Shown piece by piece: positions 11,092-18,998 of a stretch of 64,000 nucleotides of DNA. Under the pieces are notes generated by a model, which saw nothing but the letters and a program-made list of their open reading frames with translations, was not told the DNA's origin and searched no databases. Positions within the stretch are counted from its first letter, which is position 1. Every line of letters begins with the position of its first letter. The DNA lies in the NCBI RefSeq assembly GCF_030817355.1, contig NZ_JAUSZH010000001.1, positions 4,377,501 through 4,441,500 of the forward strand, written 5' to 3'. The translations under genes were made by a program, and so were the position numbers. The stretch is from Streptomyces sp. V1I1. Its GTDB lineage: Bacteria; Actinomycetota; Actinomycetes; Streptomycetales; Streptomycetaceae.

Positions 11092-11538
11092 GGTCCGCGC
11101 CCTCCGGCGCTCGGTAACAGCCGGAGACCACTGTCACCAGGATCAAGGGCTCTTTCATTCCGGTGCCGGAGCTGTCGTTGCCGAACAGCTCTCCCCATTT
11201 CGCGCTGAGCGCCAATGCGCCCTCCCCCGTGCTGAGCGGACAAATCGCGTGACCGAACGGACGGGTCGGTGTCCGTCGTACGCGGTGGGGTGAGAGTCAG
11301 CCACTCCCCTGAGGTCGGTGAGGACGATGCGACGCGCGCGACTGGTTCTGCCGAGCGGAACCTCTGCGGGTTCGTGTGCACCGATCACGAGGCAACGCTA
11401 TGGCGCGAACCGCGCCGATGCTTGGGGGCAGGTACTCAGAGCTCCCTGAGTACCTGGCCGTCAGCGCTCGTCTGTCGTTTCAACACCGGCTGTGACGGGG
11501 CGAGTTGGATGCCCGCAGAGTTGGATATCTTGGACTGT

Positions 11539-12345
11539 GTGACCGACAACGCGCACTTACAGTCCAGGATCGACACCTCGCGCCCCCACACCGCCCGTAT
11601 CTGGAACTACTGGACGGGCGGCAAGGACAACTACCTCGTCGACCGCGAAGCCGGGGACCAGATTCGCCGGCTCCACCCCGGCATCGTTGACTACGCCCTC
11701 GCCGACCGGCTGTTCCTGGGGCGGGCCGTGCATCATCTGGCCGCGGATGTCGGCATCCGGCAGTTCCTCGACATCGGGACGGGGCTGCCCAGCGCCAACA
11801 ACACCCATGAGGTGGCTCAGCGGGCGGCGCCCGAGGCGCGGATCGTGTACGTGGACAACGACCCTCTCGTCCTCGCGCAGGCCCGCGCCCTGCTCGTCGG
11901 TACGCCCGAGGGGCGGACCGACTACCTCGATGCCGATCTGCGCGACGTCGACACCGTCCTGGAACGCGCCGCCGCCACGCTCGACTTCTCGCAGCCCGTC
12001 GCGCTGATGCTGCTCGGGGTGGTGATCTTCATCGAGGACGACGAGGAGTCGTACGGAATCGTCCGCCGCCTCATGGACGCGATGCCCGCCGGCAGCCATC
12101 TCGTTCTCTCCCACACCATCACCAGCCCGGCGATGCCCGATGTGGACGCCGCCGTCGCGTTCTGGAACGAGCACGGCACGCCCCGGCTCACCCAGCGCAC
12201 CCCGCAGCAGCTGACGCGGTACTTCGACGGGCTCGACATGCTGGAGCCCGGTCTGGTGTCGTGTTCGCGCTGGCGGCCCGAGGCGGCCGGCGGCGAAGAG
12301 CCCGACGAGGTCGCCATGTTCGGCGGCGTCGGGCGCAAGTCGTAG
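11539..12345 (+). CDS. SAM-dependent methyltransferase, DUF574 (Methyltransf_19) family
   Basis: This 268-residue protein belongs to the DUF574 methyltransferases that are numerous in Streptomyces. Family signatures are I-W-N-Y-W-T-G-G-K-D-N-Y near residues 19-30, the SAM-binding F-L-D-I-G-T-G-L-P near residue 73, and D-N-D-P-L-V near residue 102. The natural substrate is unknown for the family; some members act near differentiation or conservon-type loci. GTG 11539 gives the usual M-T-D-N-A-H start. A TATCTT element at 11526-11531 lies 7 nt before this GTG and no RBS is seen, so the mRNA may be leaderless. The stop codon lies inside a 14-bp tandem repeat. Confidence 0.88.
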   Translation: MTDNAHLQSRIDTSRPHTARIWNYWTGGKDNYLVDREAGDQIRRLHPGIVDYALADRLFLGRAVHHLAADVGIRQFLDIGTGLPSANNTHEVAQRAAPEARIVYVDNDPLVLAQARALLVGTPEGRTDYLDADLRDVDTVLERAAATLDFSQPVALMLLGVVIFIEDDEESYGIVRRLMDAMPAGSHLVLSHTITSPAMPDVDAAVAFWNEHGTPRLTQRTPQQLTRYFDGLDMLEPGLVSCSRWRPEAAGGEEPDEVAMFGGVGRKS

Positions 12346-12424
12346 AACGTAAACCGCAGGACGTAAGCCGTAGAACGTAAACCGCAGGACGCGAACCGCA
12401 GAACGCGAACCGTAGGCGCGGGCC
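12342..12424. repeat. 14-bp tandem repeat starting on a stop codon (six units)
   Basis: Five full imperfect copies and one shorter copy of g(t/c)ag(a/g)acg(t/c)(a/g)a(a/g)cc run from 12342 to 12424. The first unit contains the TAG stop (12343-12345) of the methyltransferase gene, and a second unit starting at 12370 repeats the same gTAGaacgtaaacc sequence. The array fills most of the gap before the next gene. Confidence 0.9.
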
Positions 12425-12467
12425 GAAACTGGCTGGAACGCGGCCCGGATGGGAGAGGGTTGAGGGC

Positions 12468-13484
12468 GTGCGAAAAGTCTGGATGGCCAGTGGGGCCGGG
12501 ATCGGGCTCTGCCTGAGCTTCGTCGCGCTGCTCGTCGTCGGGACCTACTCCGCGGCCGCCGGGCTCATGGGCGCGAACGGCAGCGGCGGGCGGGCGGTCG
12601 GGCTTGCCAAGGGAGCCGTGCCCGCGCTCTATCAGCCGCTCGTACAGAAGTGGGGCAACCTCTGCCCGGCAATCAACCCCGCGCTGCTCGCCGCCCAGCT
12701 GTACCAGGAGAGCGGCTGGAACCCCAGGGCGCAGAGCCCGGCCGCGGCCCAGGGCATCGCGCAGTTCATCCCCGGCACCTGGGCGACGCACGGCGTCGAC
12801 GGGGACAAGGACGGGGACCGCGACGTCTGGGATCCGGCGGACGCGATTCCGTCTGCTGCCTCGTACGACTGTGAATTGGCCGGATACGTCAAGAAGGTGC
12901 CCGGCGACCCGACCGACAACATGCTCGCGGCGTACAACGCGGGCGCATACGCCGTCATCAAGCACGGCGGCGTCCCTCCGTACCGCGAGACGCAGAACTA
13001 TGTGAAGGTCATCCGTACCTTGGAGAAGAGCTTCGCCCGGCCCGTCGGAAGGGTCGAGCCGTCGCGGCAGGCGGCCGGTGCGATCTACTTCGCGCAGCAG
13101 AGGCTGGGCACGAAGTATCTGTGGGGCGGCAACGGCACCCCTGAGCAGGGCGGACGTTTCGACTGTTCCGGGCTGACCCAGGCCGCGTACCGGACGGTGG
13201 GCATCGAGCTGCCTCGGGTCGCGAACGATCAGTACAACGCCGGTCCGCATCCCTCGCGCGACGAACTGCTCCCGGGCGACCTGGTCTTCTTCTCGGACGA
13301 CCTCACCAACTCGCGGGCGATCCGGCACGTCGGGCTCTATGTCGGTGGCGGGTACATGATCAACGCGCCGTACACCGGAGCTGTGATCCGCTTCGACAAG
13401 ATCGACACCCCGGACTACTTCGGCGCGACGAGAGTCACCGAGGATGGCGCGAAAGCGCTGCCCACGCATCTGCCGGAAGCATGA
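12468..13484 (+). CDS. cell-wall hydrolase with SLT and NlpC/P60 domains
   Basis: This 338-residue exported protein has an N-terminal membrane or signal helix (about 7-33), a lytic transglycosylase domain (about 55-185, catalytic Glu81 in Q-E-S-G-W-N, with A-A-Q-G-I-A-Q-F and A-Y-N-A-G motifs) and an NlpC/P60 peptidase domain (about 200-320, catalytic Cys233 in F-D-C-S-G, His287, third residue Asn299). It would cut both glycan strands and peptide stems. GTG 12468 is preceded by GAGAGGG at good spacing. Two-domain enzymes like this are the VirB1-type wall openers of Gram-positive type IV systems, and it sits near the divergent secretion run, so a joint role is plausible but not shown. Confidence 0.88.
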   Translation: MRKVWMASGAGIGLCLSFVALLVVGTYSAAAGLMGANGSGGRAVGLAKGAVPALYQPLVQKWGNLCPAINPALLAAQLYQESGWNPRAQSPAAAQGIAQFIPGTWATHGVDGDKDGDRDVWDPADAIPSAASYDCELAGYVKKVPGDPTDNMLAAYNAGAYAVIKHGGVPPYRETQNYVKVIRTLEKSFARPVGRVEPSRQAAGAIYFAQQRLGTKYLWGGNGTPEQGGRFDCSGLTQAAYRTVGIELPRVANDQYNAGPHPSRDELLPGDLVFFSDDLTNSRAIRHVGLYVGGGYMINAPYTGAVIRFDKIDTPDYFGATRVTEDGAKALPTHLPEA

Positions 13485-13733
13485 CGAAGCGCTGTACGTG
13501 GCCGGAACTCTCCGCTAAGCCAAGGCCCTGAGCTGCGACGATGTGTCACTCTTCGATAACGTCATGGTGATCGTTCGGTGGAGAGTGGAACGTACACAGG
13601 GAACAGGCCGTTCCCTGGACAGGGACAGCGGCACTGACCATGCAGCAGACACCGTAATGACCGCGGGGGTTGGTAGAGGCGGCGCACTCGGCAGGTGCGC
13701 CGCGCCAGGCGACAAGGCAAGGGGCCGCAGCAG

Positions 13734-14459
13734 ATGGCTGGACTCGCGTCGGACGGTTTGAACCCCGATCTCAGCCTGCTCCGCGACATCAACGGCCTGG
13801 CCAAGGACGCCCCGTCGTGGCTCGATCGCACCATGGAGTTGACCGGCGAGTACGGGATCATGCTCGCGATGGTCCTGGTGGTGCTCTGGTGCTGGTGGAG
13901 CGTGCGCCGGCGCGGCACCGCCGAGGACTCGGTCGTGGCGGTCGCCGGACTGATCTGGGCGCCGCTGGCCGCCGGGATCGCGCTGCTGGTCAACATCCCG
14001 ATCCGCGGCTTCGTGGAGCGACCGCGGCCGTTCGTGGACCACCGCGGCATCGAGGTCTTGGTCGCAGGCAAGACCGACTACTCCTTCGTCAGCGACCACG
14101 CCACGATGGCGATGGCACTCGCGGCCGGACTCTTCGTCGCACACCGGAAGTTCGGCTTCGCCGCGATCGGTCTGGCGCTGGCCGAGGGCTTCTGCCGGGT
14201 CTACATGGGCGTGCACTACCCCTCCGACGTGGTCGGCGGCTTCGCGCTCGGCACGGCGGTGGCCCTGCTGCTCGCGCCCCTCGCGCTGGCGCTCCTTACG
14301 CCGGTGGTGTCGGCGGCCGCCGGATCGGACCGGACCGGCCGGCTCGTACGGTCGAAGCGGGTGCCCGTTGCCGGTTCGGCGGACCGGCACGAGACGCTCG
14401 ACATTCCAGAGCCGAGTACCGAGGGGTCAGGGGCCGGGGAGAAAGATCTCGCGGCCTGA
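13734..14459 (+). CDS. PAP2-family membrane phosphatase
   Basis: A 241-residue membrane protein of the type 2 phosphatidic acid phosphatase family, which removes phosphate from lipid phosphates such as phosphatidate or polyprenyl diphosphates. The three motifs are visible: E-R-P-R-P-F around residue 97, F-V-S-D-H-A around 119, and R-x-Y-M-G-V-H-Y-P-S-D around 155-165 with the nucleophile-activating His. Five to six hydrophobic segments surround them. ATG 13734 was chosen because AAGGGG lies 9 nt upstream; a longer frame upstream is Arg-rich and unlike the family. The C-terminal 50 residues are polar and probably cytosolic. Confidence 0.85.
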   Translation: MAGLASDGLNPDLSLLRDINGLAKDAPSWLDRTMELTGEYGIMLAMVLVVLWCWWSVRRRGTAEDSVVAVAGLIWAPLAAGIALLVNIPIRGFVERPRPFVDHRGIEVLVAGKTDYSFVSDHATMAMALAAGLFVAHRKFGFAAIGLALAEGFCRVYMGVHYPSDVVGGFALGTAVALLLAPLALALLTPVVSAAAGSDRTGRLVRSKRVPVAGSADRHETLDIPEPSTEGSGAGEKDLAA

Positions 14460-14471
14460 CGCCACGGGCAC

Positions 14472-14498
14472 GCACGGGCCGCACGGGCCGCACGGGCC
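14472..14498. repeat. 9-bp tandem repeat after the PAP2 gene
   Basis: Three perfect copies of gcacgggcc (14472-14480, 14481-14489, 14490-14498) start 12 nt after the TGA of the PAP2 gene; degenerate copies continue to about 14575. The gap to the convergent gene holds nothing else. Confidence 0.8.
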
Positions 14499-14576
14499 GT
14501 AGGGCCGCGCGACCCCCGTGCGGCTGCATGGCTGCACGGGCCGGCGCGCCCCGCACGGCCGCGCGACCCGCACGCC

Positions 14577-16145
14577 CTACAGCGCCTGCGGGAAGTTGAA
14601 GAGCCTGTCCGGGTCGTACTGCTTCTTCAACCGGGTGAGGCGGTCCGCGGCCGGCCCGTAGTAGGCCCGGCGCCAGTCGGGCAGCGTGGGATCGACGTAG
14701 TTCTGGTAGGCGGCCCCGGATGCGTATCGGCGCATCGACGCATGGGCGCTTTTCAGCCACGCCTGCTGGGCGGAGCCCGGGGTGCCGGGGCGCCACGCTC
14801 CGATGTACTGGGCGAGCACCCTGGAGCGCCGGTGCACGAACGACGTCGCCAGCGGGTCAACCCGGTTGATCGCCCCGCCGAGCGTGGTCAGCGCGATGGA
14901 GCCGCCGCCCCCGCCCTGGCCGGGCGTGATCCGGGTGAACGCCTCGGTCGCGGCGATCAGCGCGCGCAGCCCGGCCGGTGAGAGCTCACGGTCGAAGAAG
15001 TCGGAGGCCGCCGCGTACGTCTCACGCTGGAGCGCGCCCTGTTTCGTTCGGCCCGGAGTGGTGCCGGGCAGATGGCACTGGGCCTGGCTGAGAGTGGAGC
15101 AGCCCGCGTAGCCGAGCATCGCGTCCTGGTAACTGCGGCGGCGCACCGAGACCGAGCGGGCGGGCGAGCCGACCCGGTCGGCGAGGCGGTCGAGCGCGTT
15201 GCGCAGGTCGCTCTCGCTGCCGAGCGAGAACGCGGCGACCGAGAGCGTGGGCGTGCGGCCGCCGGGACCGGCCGCGAGATGCGCCGACGACCAGATCTCG
15301 TCCGGCTGGGCAGGTCCCCACTTCTGCCAGGCGGCCAGGACGGCCGCGGCCTTCGACCAGGGCCAGGTGAGATAGGCGGTGACGGACGGCGGCGTGGGAT
15401 GCGTACGGAAATGGAGCCGGGTCACCACGCCGAAGTTGCCGTTGCCCGCGCCGCGCAGCGCCCAGAACAGCTCCTTGTTCTCCTTCGCGCTTGTGGTCAG
15501 CACCTTGCCGTCGGCCGTGACGATGGTCGCGGAGGTGAGGCTGTCGCAGGTCAGACCGTACGCACGGGAGGTGACGCCGTGCCCGCCGCCGAGGGTGAGC
15601 CCGGACACGCCGACCGAGGGGCAGGAGCCCGCGGGGATGGTGCGGCCGCTGCGGGCGAGCGCGGTGTACACGTCGATCAGCTTGGCGCCCGCGCCTATGG
15701 AGCCGTCGGTAGCGACGCGGTTCAGGGCGGACACGTCGATGACGAGCCGGCCGTTGCCGGACGACCAACCGGCATAGGAATGTCCGCCGTTGCGGATGGA
15801 GACGGGCGTGCGGTGGGCCCTGGCGTAGGCCAGGCACTCCTTGACGTCGTCCTCGCCCGCCACGTACGCGACGGCGGCGGGCTTCAGCGTGTCGAACCGG
15901 GTGTTGTAGAGCTGTCGCGCGGTCGGGTACGCGGCGTCCCCGGGGCGCACGAGCTTCCCGTCGAGTCCGCGCGCGAGCGCGTTCCAGTCGGGCGCGACGG
16001 CAGCGGAGGTGGTCGCCGGTCTCCCTTGCGAGGCGCTGCGGGTGGGCGTGGTCGTCGTGGCCGCGGTCGCTCCGTCGCCGCCGCTGCCTGTGCAGGCAGC
16101 GGCGGTCAGAGCAACAGCGGTGGTGAGCAGCGCGCGCCGGTCCAT
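14577..16145 (-). CDS. secreted FAD-linked oxidase (berberine-bridge-like), bicovalent flavin type
   Basis: This 522-residue flavoprotein starts with M-D-R-R-A-L-L and a hydrophobic stretch ending in A-A-A-C, consistent with Tat export and perhaps lipid attachment, though the lipobox lacks the usual Leu at -3. The FAD_binding_4 domain covers about residues 85-225 and the berberine-bridge C-terminal segment about 470-515 (Q-N-Y-V-D-P and L-K-x-x-Y-D-P-D-R-L-F-N). The His of N-G-G-H-S-Y-A-G and the Cys of G-S-C-P-S-V-G match the two residues that attach FAD covalently in bicovalent members such as glucooligosaccharide oxidases. The substrate is unknown. The gene is convergent with the PAP2 gene. 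Confidence 0.87.
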   Translation of the reverse strand: MDRRALLTTAVALTAAACTGSGGDGATAATTTTPTRSASQGRPATTSAAVAPDWNALARGLDGKLVRPGDAAYPTARQLYNTRFDTLKPAAVAYVAGEDDVKECLAYARAHRTPVSIRNGGHSYAGWSSGNGRLVIDVSALNRVATDGSIGAGAKLIDVYTALARSGRTIPAGSCPSVGVSGLTLGGGHGVTSRAYGLTCDSLTSATIVTADGKVLTTSAKENKELFWALRGAGNGNFGVVTRLHFRTHPTPPSVTAYLTWPWSKAAAVLAAWQKWGPAQPDEIWSSAHLAAGPGGRTPTLSVAAFSLGSESDLRNALDRLADRVGSPARSVSVRRRSYQDAMLGYAGCSTLSQAQCHLPGTTPGRTKQGALQRETYAAASDFFDRELSPAGLRALIAATEAFTRITPGQGGGGGSIALTTLGGAINRVDPLATSFVHRRSRVLAQYIGAWRPGTPGSAQQAWLKSAHASMRRYASGAAYQNYVDPTLPDWRRAYYGPAADRLTRLKKQYDPDRLFNFPQAL

Positions 16146-16625
16146 GGGGCCTCCTGGAGGACGAGACGGCTGTGCGGGGTGGGGGGTTCCGGGCGCGGGT
16201 GGTTTTTCGTTGCCGGTGATGCGGCCGAGGTTGGTGTCCGTGCGGCCGAGGATGCGGGGCCCGATGCGGCCGAGGGCGTGATGCGCCGGGGGATGCGTCA
16301 GCGCCCCTCCGTGAGGGCCGATGTGTGCAACCCGGCGTCCGTCCGGGCCCGTTCACGGGAGCGGCGAGCCGGGCCGGCCCAGCCGCAGGAGCAGCGGGCG
16401 ACGGCGAACGAGCCGCGCTCGGTGGTGGAGGTCTGGTGGAAGGCCGGGGCATCGCCGGGTGAGGCTTGCTGAGGCACCTCTCCACAGTACTGGGGCCGGG
16501 CGGAATACGAGGCGCGGCAAGGAGAGGGCGTGGGCAGCGGCGTGACGAGGGGACCGGGCCGTCGTTATGCGGGGCGGGTGGGCGTCTCGTACAAGCAGCG
16601 GTCCCGTGTTGGGGGTTGGCAGGCG
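16146..16625. other. intergenic region between divergent secreted-protein genes
   Basis: About 480 bp separating the flavoprotein gene (minus) from the lipoprotein gene (plus); both promoters should lie here. Three copies of gcggccgagg occur at 16221, 16242 and 16266, a short direct repeat in the 5' region of the flavoprotein gene. No gene or recognised operator was found. Confidence 0.5.
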
Positions 16626-17486
16626 ATGGTGGTGCAGCAGCACAGGCGCAGGGGCGGGGCTTTCGCCGTCGCGGCCGCCGTAGTGGGGGCGGTGGCGACC
16701 AGCGGCTGCTCCGGCGGCTGGGGCGCCGTCGCCGACGACCGGCGGGGCGGCGGGCAGGCCGGTCGGGCGCGGGTCGACGAGACGCGGGTCGACGAAGTGC
16801 GCAAGGCCGCGGATGTGCTCGCCGGGGCAAGGAGTGCTAAGGCCCGTACGTCCATGGAGACGGCCACCGGCGGGACCCGGGTGACCATCCGGGGCGAGGG
16901 CGGGTACGACTTCGTGCGGCGGATGGGGCAGCTCACCGTCGTGCTGCCCAAGGGACCGGCCGGAGCGGACGAACATCGTCCGGTCACCGAGCTGCTGGCC
17001 CCAGGCGCGCTGTACATGAAGAACCGTGGCGCGGGCGTACCAGTGGACAAATGGGTACGAGTCGACACAACCACCCTCGAGGACGGGAACCTGGTCACCG
17101 GCGGCGCCACCGATCCGCTCGCCGCCGCCGAACTGCTGCGCAGCGCGCGGGACGTGACGTACGTCGGCGAGGAGAAGCTCGCCGGGGCGAAGGTGCGGCA
17201 CTACCGCGGCATCACGGACATCGCCCAGGCCGCACGGATCGCCGAACCACATGCACGCGCCTCGCTGGCCGCCGCGGCGAAAGGGTTCGCCATGGACACC
17301 GTGCCGTTCGACGCGTATCTCGACGAGGAGGGCCGGCTGCGCAAGGTGCGCCACCGCTTCAGCTTCACCAATGAGACCGGCACGGTCGCCGTCACCTCGA
17401 CCACTCTGCTGTACGACTTCGGGACGCCGGTCGCCGTGCGTCTGCCCGACCAACGGGACATTTACGCAGGGAAGATCAGGGCCTAA
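16626..17486 (+). CDS. predicted lipoprotein, LppX/LprG-like fold candidate
   Basis: A 286-residue protein with a basic N-terminus (V-V-Q-Q-H-R-R-R), a hydrophobic stretch and a Cys in A-T-S-G-C near residue 26, which is an acceptable though not ideal lipobox. The mature part, with alternating strands and the Y-M-K-N segment around residue 130, resembles the actinobacterial LppX/LprAFG-type lipoproteins described as lipid carriers, but I cannot confirm that fold. ATG 16626 was chosen because it places the signal sequence at the N-terminus; a longer in-frame extension to 16530 is possible. Confidence 0.65.
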   Translation: MVVQQHRRRGGAFAVAAAVVGAVATSGCSGGWGAVADDRRGGGQAGRARVDETRVDEVRKAADVLAGARSAKARTSMETATGGTRVTIRGEGGYDFVRRMGQLTVVLPKGPAGADEHRPVTELLAPGALYMKNRGAGVPVDKWVRVDTTTLEDGNLVTGGATDPLAAAELLRSARDVTYVGEEKLAGAKVRHYRGITDIAQAARIAEPHARASLAAAAKGFAMDTVPFDAYLDEEGRLRKVRHRFSFTNETGTVAVTSTTLLYDFGTPVAVRLPDQRDIYAGKIRA

Positions 17487-17561
17487 ATGGTCCGGACGTG
17501 CCATGCGCAGTGCGTGCATCACTCCCTACGCTAGGAAGTCGATACCGGCAGGAAGAGGTGA

Positions 17562-17744
17562 ATGCACGTGGCTCCTCCCAGTACGACGACCGTCCAGGAC
17601 CACGTGGCCCTCGCCGAGATCGAGCTGTGCGGCGAGTTGATCATCGCGGCATCGGCCGCGGACGAGGAACGGCTCAGCCCGGACCGTATCGACGAGGTGC
17701 TGAAGGTGGCAGCGGAACGGTCTGCGCTTTCCCGACCGGAATGA
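17562..17744 (+). CDS. small conserved hypothetical protein (60 aa)
   Basis: A 60-residue, mostly helical acidic protein with core A-L-A-E-I-E-L-C-G-E-L-I-I-A-A-S-A-A. ATG 17562 is preceded by GGAAGAGG at good spacing, and codon use is typical for the region. It resembles short Streptomyces proteins of unknown function; no domain is recognised. Its last codons and stop lie inside a 14-bp tandem array that continues downstream. Confidence 0.7.
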   Translation: MHVAPPSTTTVQDHVALAEIELCGELIIAASAADEERLSPDRIDEVLKVAAERSALSRPE

Positions 17745-17838
17745 CCCGGCCGGAATGGCCTGGCCGGAATGGCCTGGCCGGAATGGCCTGGCCGCCCGGC
17801 CGGAATGACTGGGCCGGAATGACCCGACCGGAATGACT
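17733..17838. repeat. 14-bp tandem repeat over a stop codon (about seven units)
   Basis: Units of the form (c/t/g)g(a/g)ccggaatg(a/g)c(c/t) start at 17733, 17747, 17761, 17775, 17797, 17811 and 17825, with an 8-bp interruption at 17789-17796. The first unit encodes the last residues R-P-E and the TGA (17742-17744) of the upstream gene; several later units also carry TGA. The array ends 7 nt before the stop of the convergent csoR gene. Confidence 0.92.
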
Positions 17839-17845
17839 GGGCGCC

Positions 17846-18178
17846 TCAGGTACGAAGAAGGCGTGCGATCGCCTTCGTCGCCTCCTCGACCTTCGCGTCG
17901 ATCTCCTCGCCGCCCTTGACCGCCGCATCGGCGACGCAGTGCCGCAGATGCTCCTCGAGCAGCTGGAGCGCGAAGGACTGCAGCGCTTTGGTGGACGCGG
18001 AGACCTGCGTGAGTATGTCGATGCAGTACACGTCCTCGTCGACCATCCGCTGCAGCCCGCGGATCTGGCCCTCGATCCGGCGCAGCCGCTTCAGATGCTC
18101 GTCCTTCTGCTTGTGGTAGCCGTGCACGCCGTGGTCGTGGTCCGTGACCGGGGGGCCGGCCGCCTCAGTGGTCGTCAT
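17846..18178 (-). CDS. csoR: CsoR-family copper-sensing repressor
   Basis: This 110-residue four-helix protein has the copper-binding C-H-C set Cys52, His77 and Cys81, with the same spacing as characterised CsoR proteins (25 and 4 residues), so a Cu(I) sensor is the best call within the CsoR/RcnR/FrmR family. The N-terminal His-rich segment (D-H-D-H-G-V-H-G-Y-H) may add metal affinity. ATG 18178 gives the expected length. The promoter region holds a CsoR-type palindrome at 18209-18225, which predicts autorepression relieved by Cu(I). In S. coelicolor an equivalent gene lies next to the Pit genes. Confidence 0.92.
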   Translation of the reverse strand: MTTTEAAGPPVTDHDHGVHGYHKQKDEHLKRLRRIEGQIRGLQRMVDEDVYCIDILTQVSASTKALQSFALQLLEEHLRHCVADAAVKGGEEIDAKVEEATKAIARLLRT

Positions 18179-18208
18179 CGCGTCCTCCCGCTGTCCACAG
18201 GGGTGTGG

Positions 18209-18225
18209 ATACCCCTCGTGGGTAT
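18209..18225. promoter_or_regulatory. CsoR operator
   Basis: The 17-bp pseudopalindrome ATACCC-N5-GGGTAT matches the G-tract dyad recognised by CsoR proteins. It lies 31 bp upstream of the csoR start. Confidence 0.82.
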
Positions 18226-18372
18226 ATCGTAACGAATCGTGCCGGATCGGGACCGGGGGCCCGTGCTGATCACGCTGGTTGATGGGCGACACTGAGGAAC
18301 GCCGGTTAGCCGTGGCCGGATGATGCGCCTAGCATCAGCCTGACCAAATCCAGAGCACCCCGAGGACCCCAC

Positions 18373-18993
18373 GTGCGCTTTCGTCTGACCCCCAGGGAGA
18401 CGAGCTTCTATGACATGTTTGCCGCATCCGCGGACAACATCGTCACGGGCTCCAAGCTCCTGATGGAACTGCTCGGAGCGGACGCCTCCGGCCGGGCTGA
18501 GATCGCGGAGCGGATGCGGGCAGCGGAGCATGCGGGAGACGACGCGACGCATGCGATCTTCCACCAGCTGAACTCCTCTTTCATCACGCCGTTCGACCGC
18601 GAGGACATCTACAAACTCGCTTCGTCGCTCGACGACATCATGGACTTCATGGAGGAGGCCGTCGACCTGGTCGTGCTGTACCAGGTCGAGGAGCTGCCCA
18701 AGGGTGTGGAGCAGCAGATCGAGGTTCTGGCGCGGGCGGCCGAGCTGACGGCGGAGGCCATGCCGCATCTGCGGACCATGGACAACCTCACCGAGTACTG
18801 GATCGAGGTCAACCGCCTCGAGAACCAGGCCGACCAGATTCACCGCAAGCTCCTTGCGACGCTCTTCAACGGTAAGTACGACGCCATCGAGGTGCTCAAG
18901 CTCAAGCAGATCGTGGATGTGCTGGAAGAGGCCGCGGACGCCTTCGAGCATGTTGCGAACACCGTGGAGACCATCGCGGTCAAGGAGTCCTGA
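18373..18993 (+). CDS. DUF47 phosphate-transport accessory protein
   Basis: A 206-residue helical cytosolic protein of the DUF47/PhoU-like family (COG1392). Such proteins are encoded with Pit transporters and are thought to modulate phosphate uptake. Family features include the N-terminal F-Y-D-M-F and the central P-F-D-R-E-D-I-Y near residue 78, plus N-Q-A-D near 156. GTG 18373 is preceded by GAGGACC. The stop lies 5 nt before the GTG of the Pit gene, so the two form an operon. A TAGCAT hexamer at about 18330 could be the -10 element. Confidence 0.9.
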   Translation: MRFRLTPRETSFYDMFAASADNIVTGSKLLMELLGADASGRAEIAERMRAAEHAGDDATHAIFHQLNSSFITPFDREDIYKLASSLDDIMDFMEEAVDLVVLYQVEELPKGVEQQIEVLARAAELTAEAMPHLRTMDNLTEYWIEVNRLENQADQIHRKLLATLFNGKYDAIEVLKLKQIVDVLEEAADAFEHVANTVETIAVKES

Positions 18994-18998
18994 GCTTC

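Larger units (their letters stand above)
10727..11538. other. long gene-poor interval between the secretion run and the methyltransferase gene
   Basis: About 800 bp without a convincing large gene. It must contain the minus-strand promoter of the secretion run and the plus-strand promoter of the methyltransferase gene. It also contains a small plus-strand reading frame and a strong hairpin, listed separately. The remainder shows weaker codon bias than flanking genes. Confidence 0.6.

Noticed and set aside
12342..17838. Tandem arrays considered as CRISPR
   Set aside because: Units are contiguous 14-bp repeats without unique spacers, and no cas genes are present.
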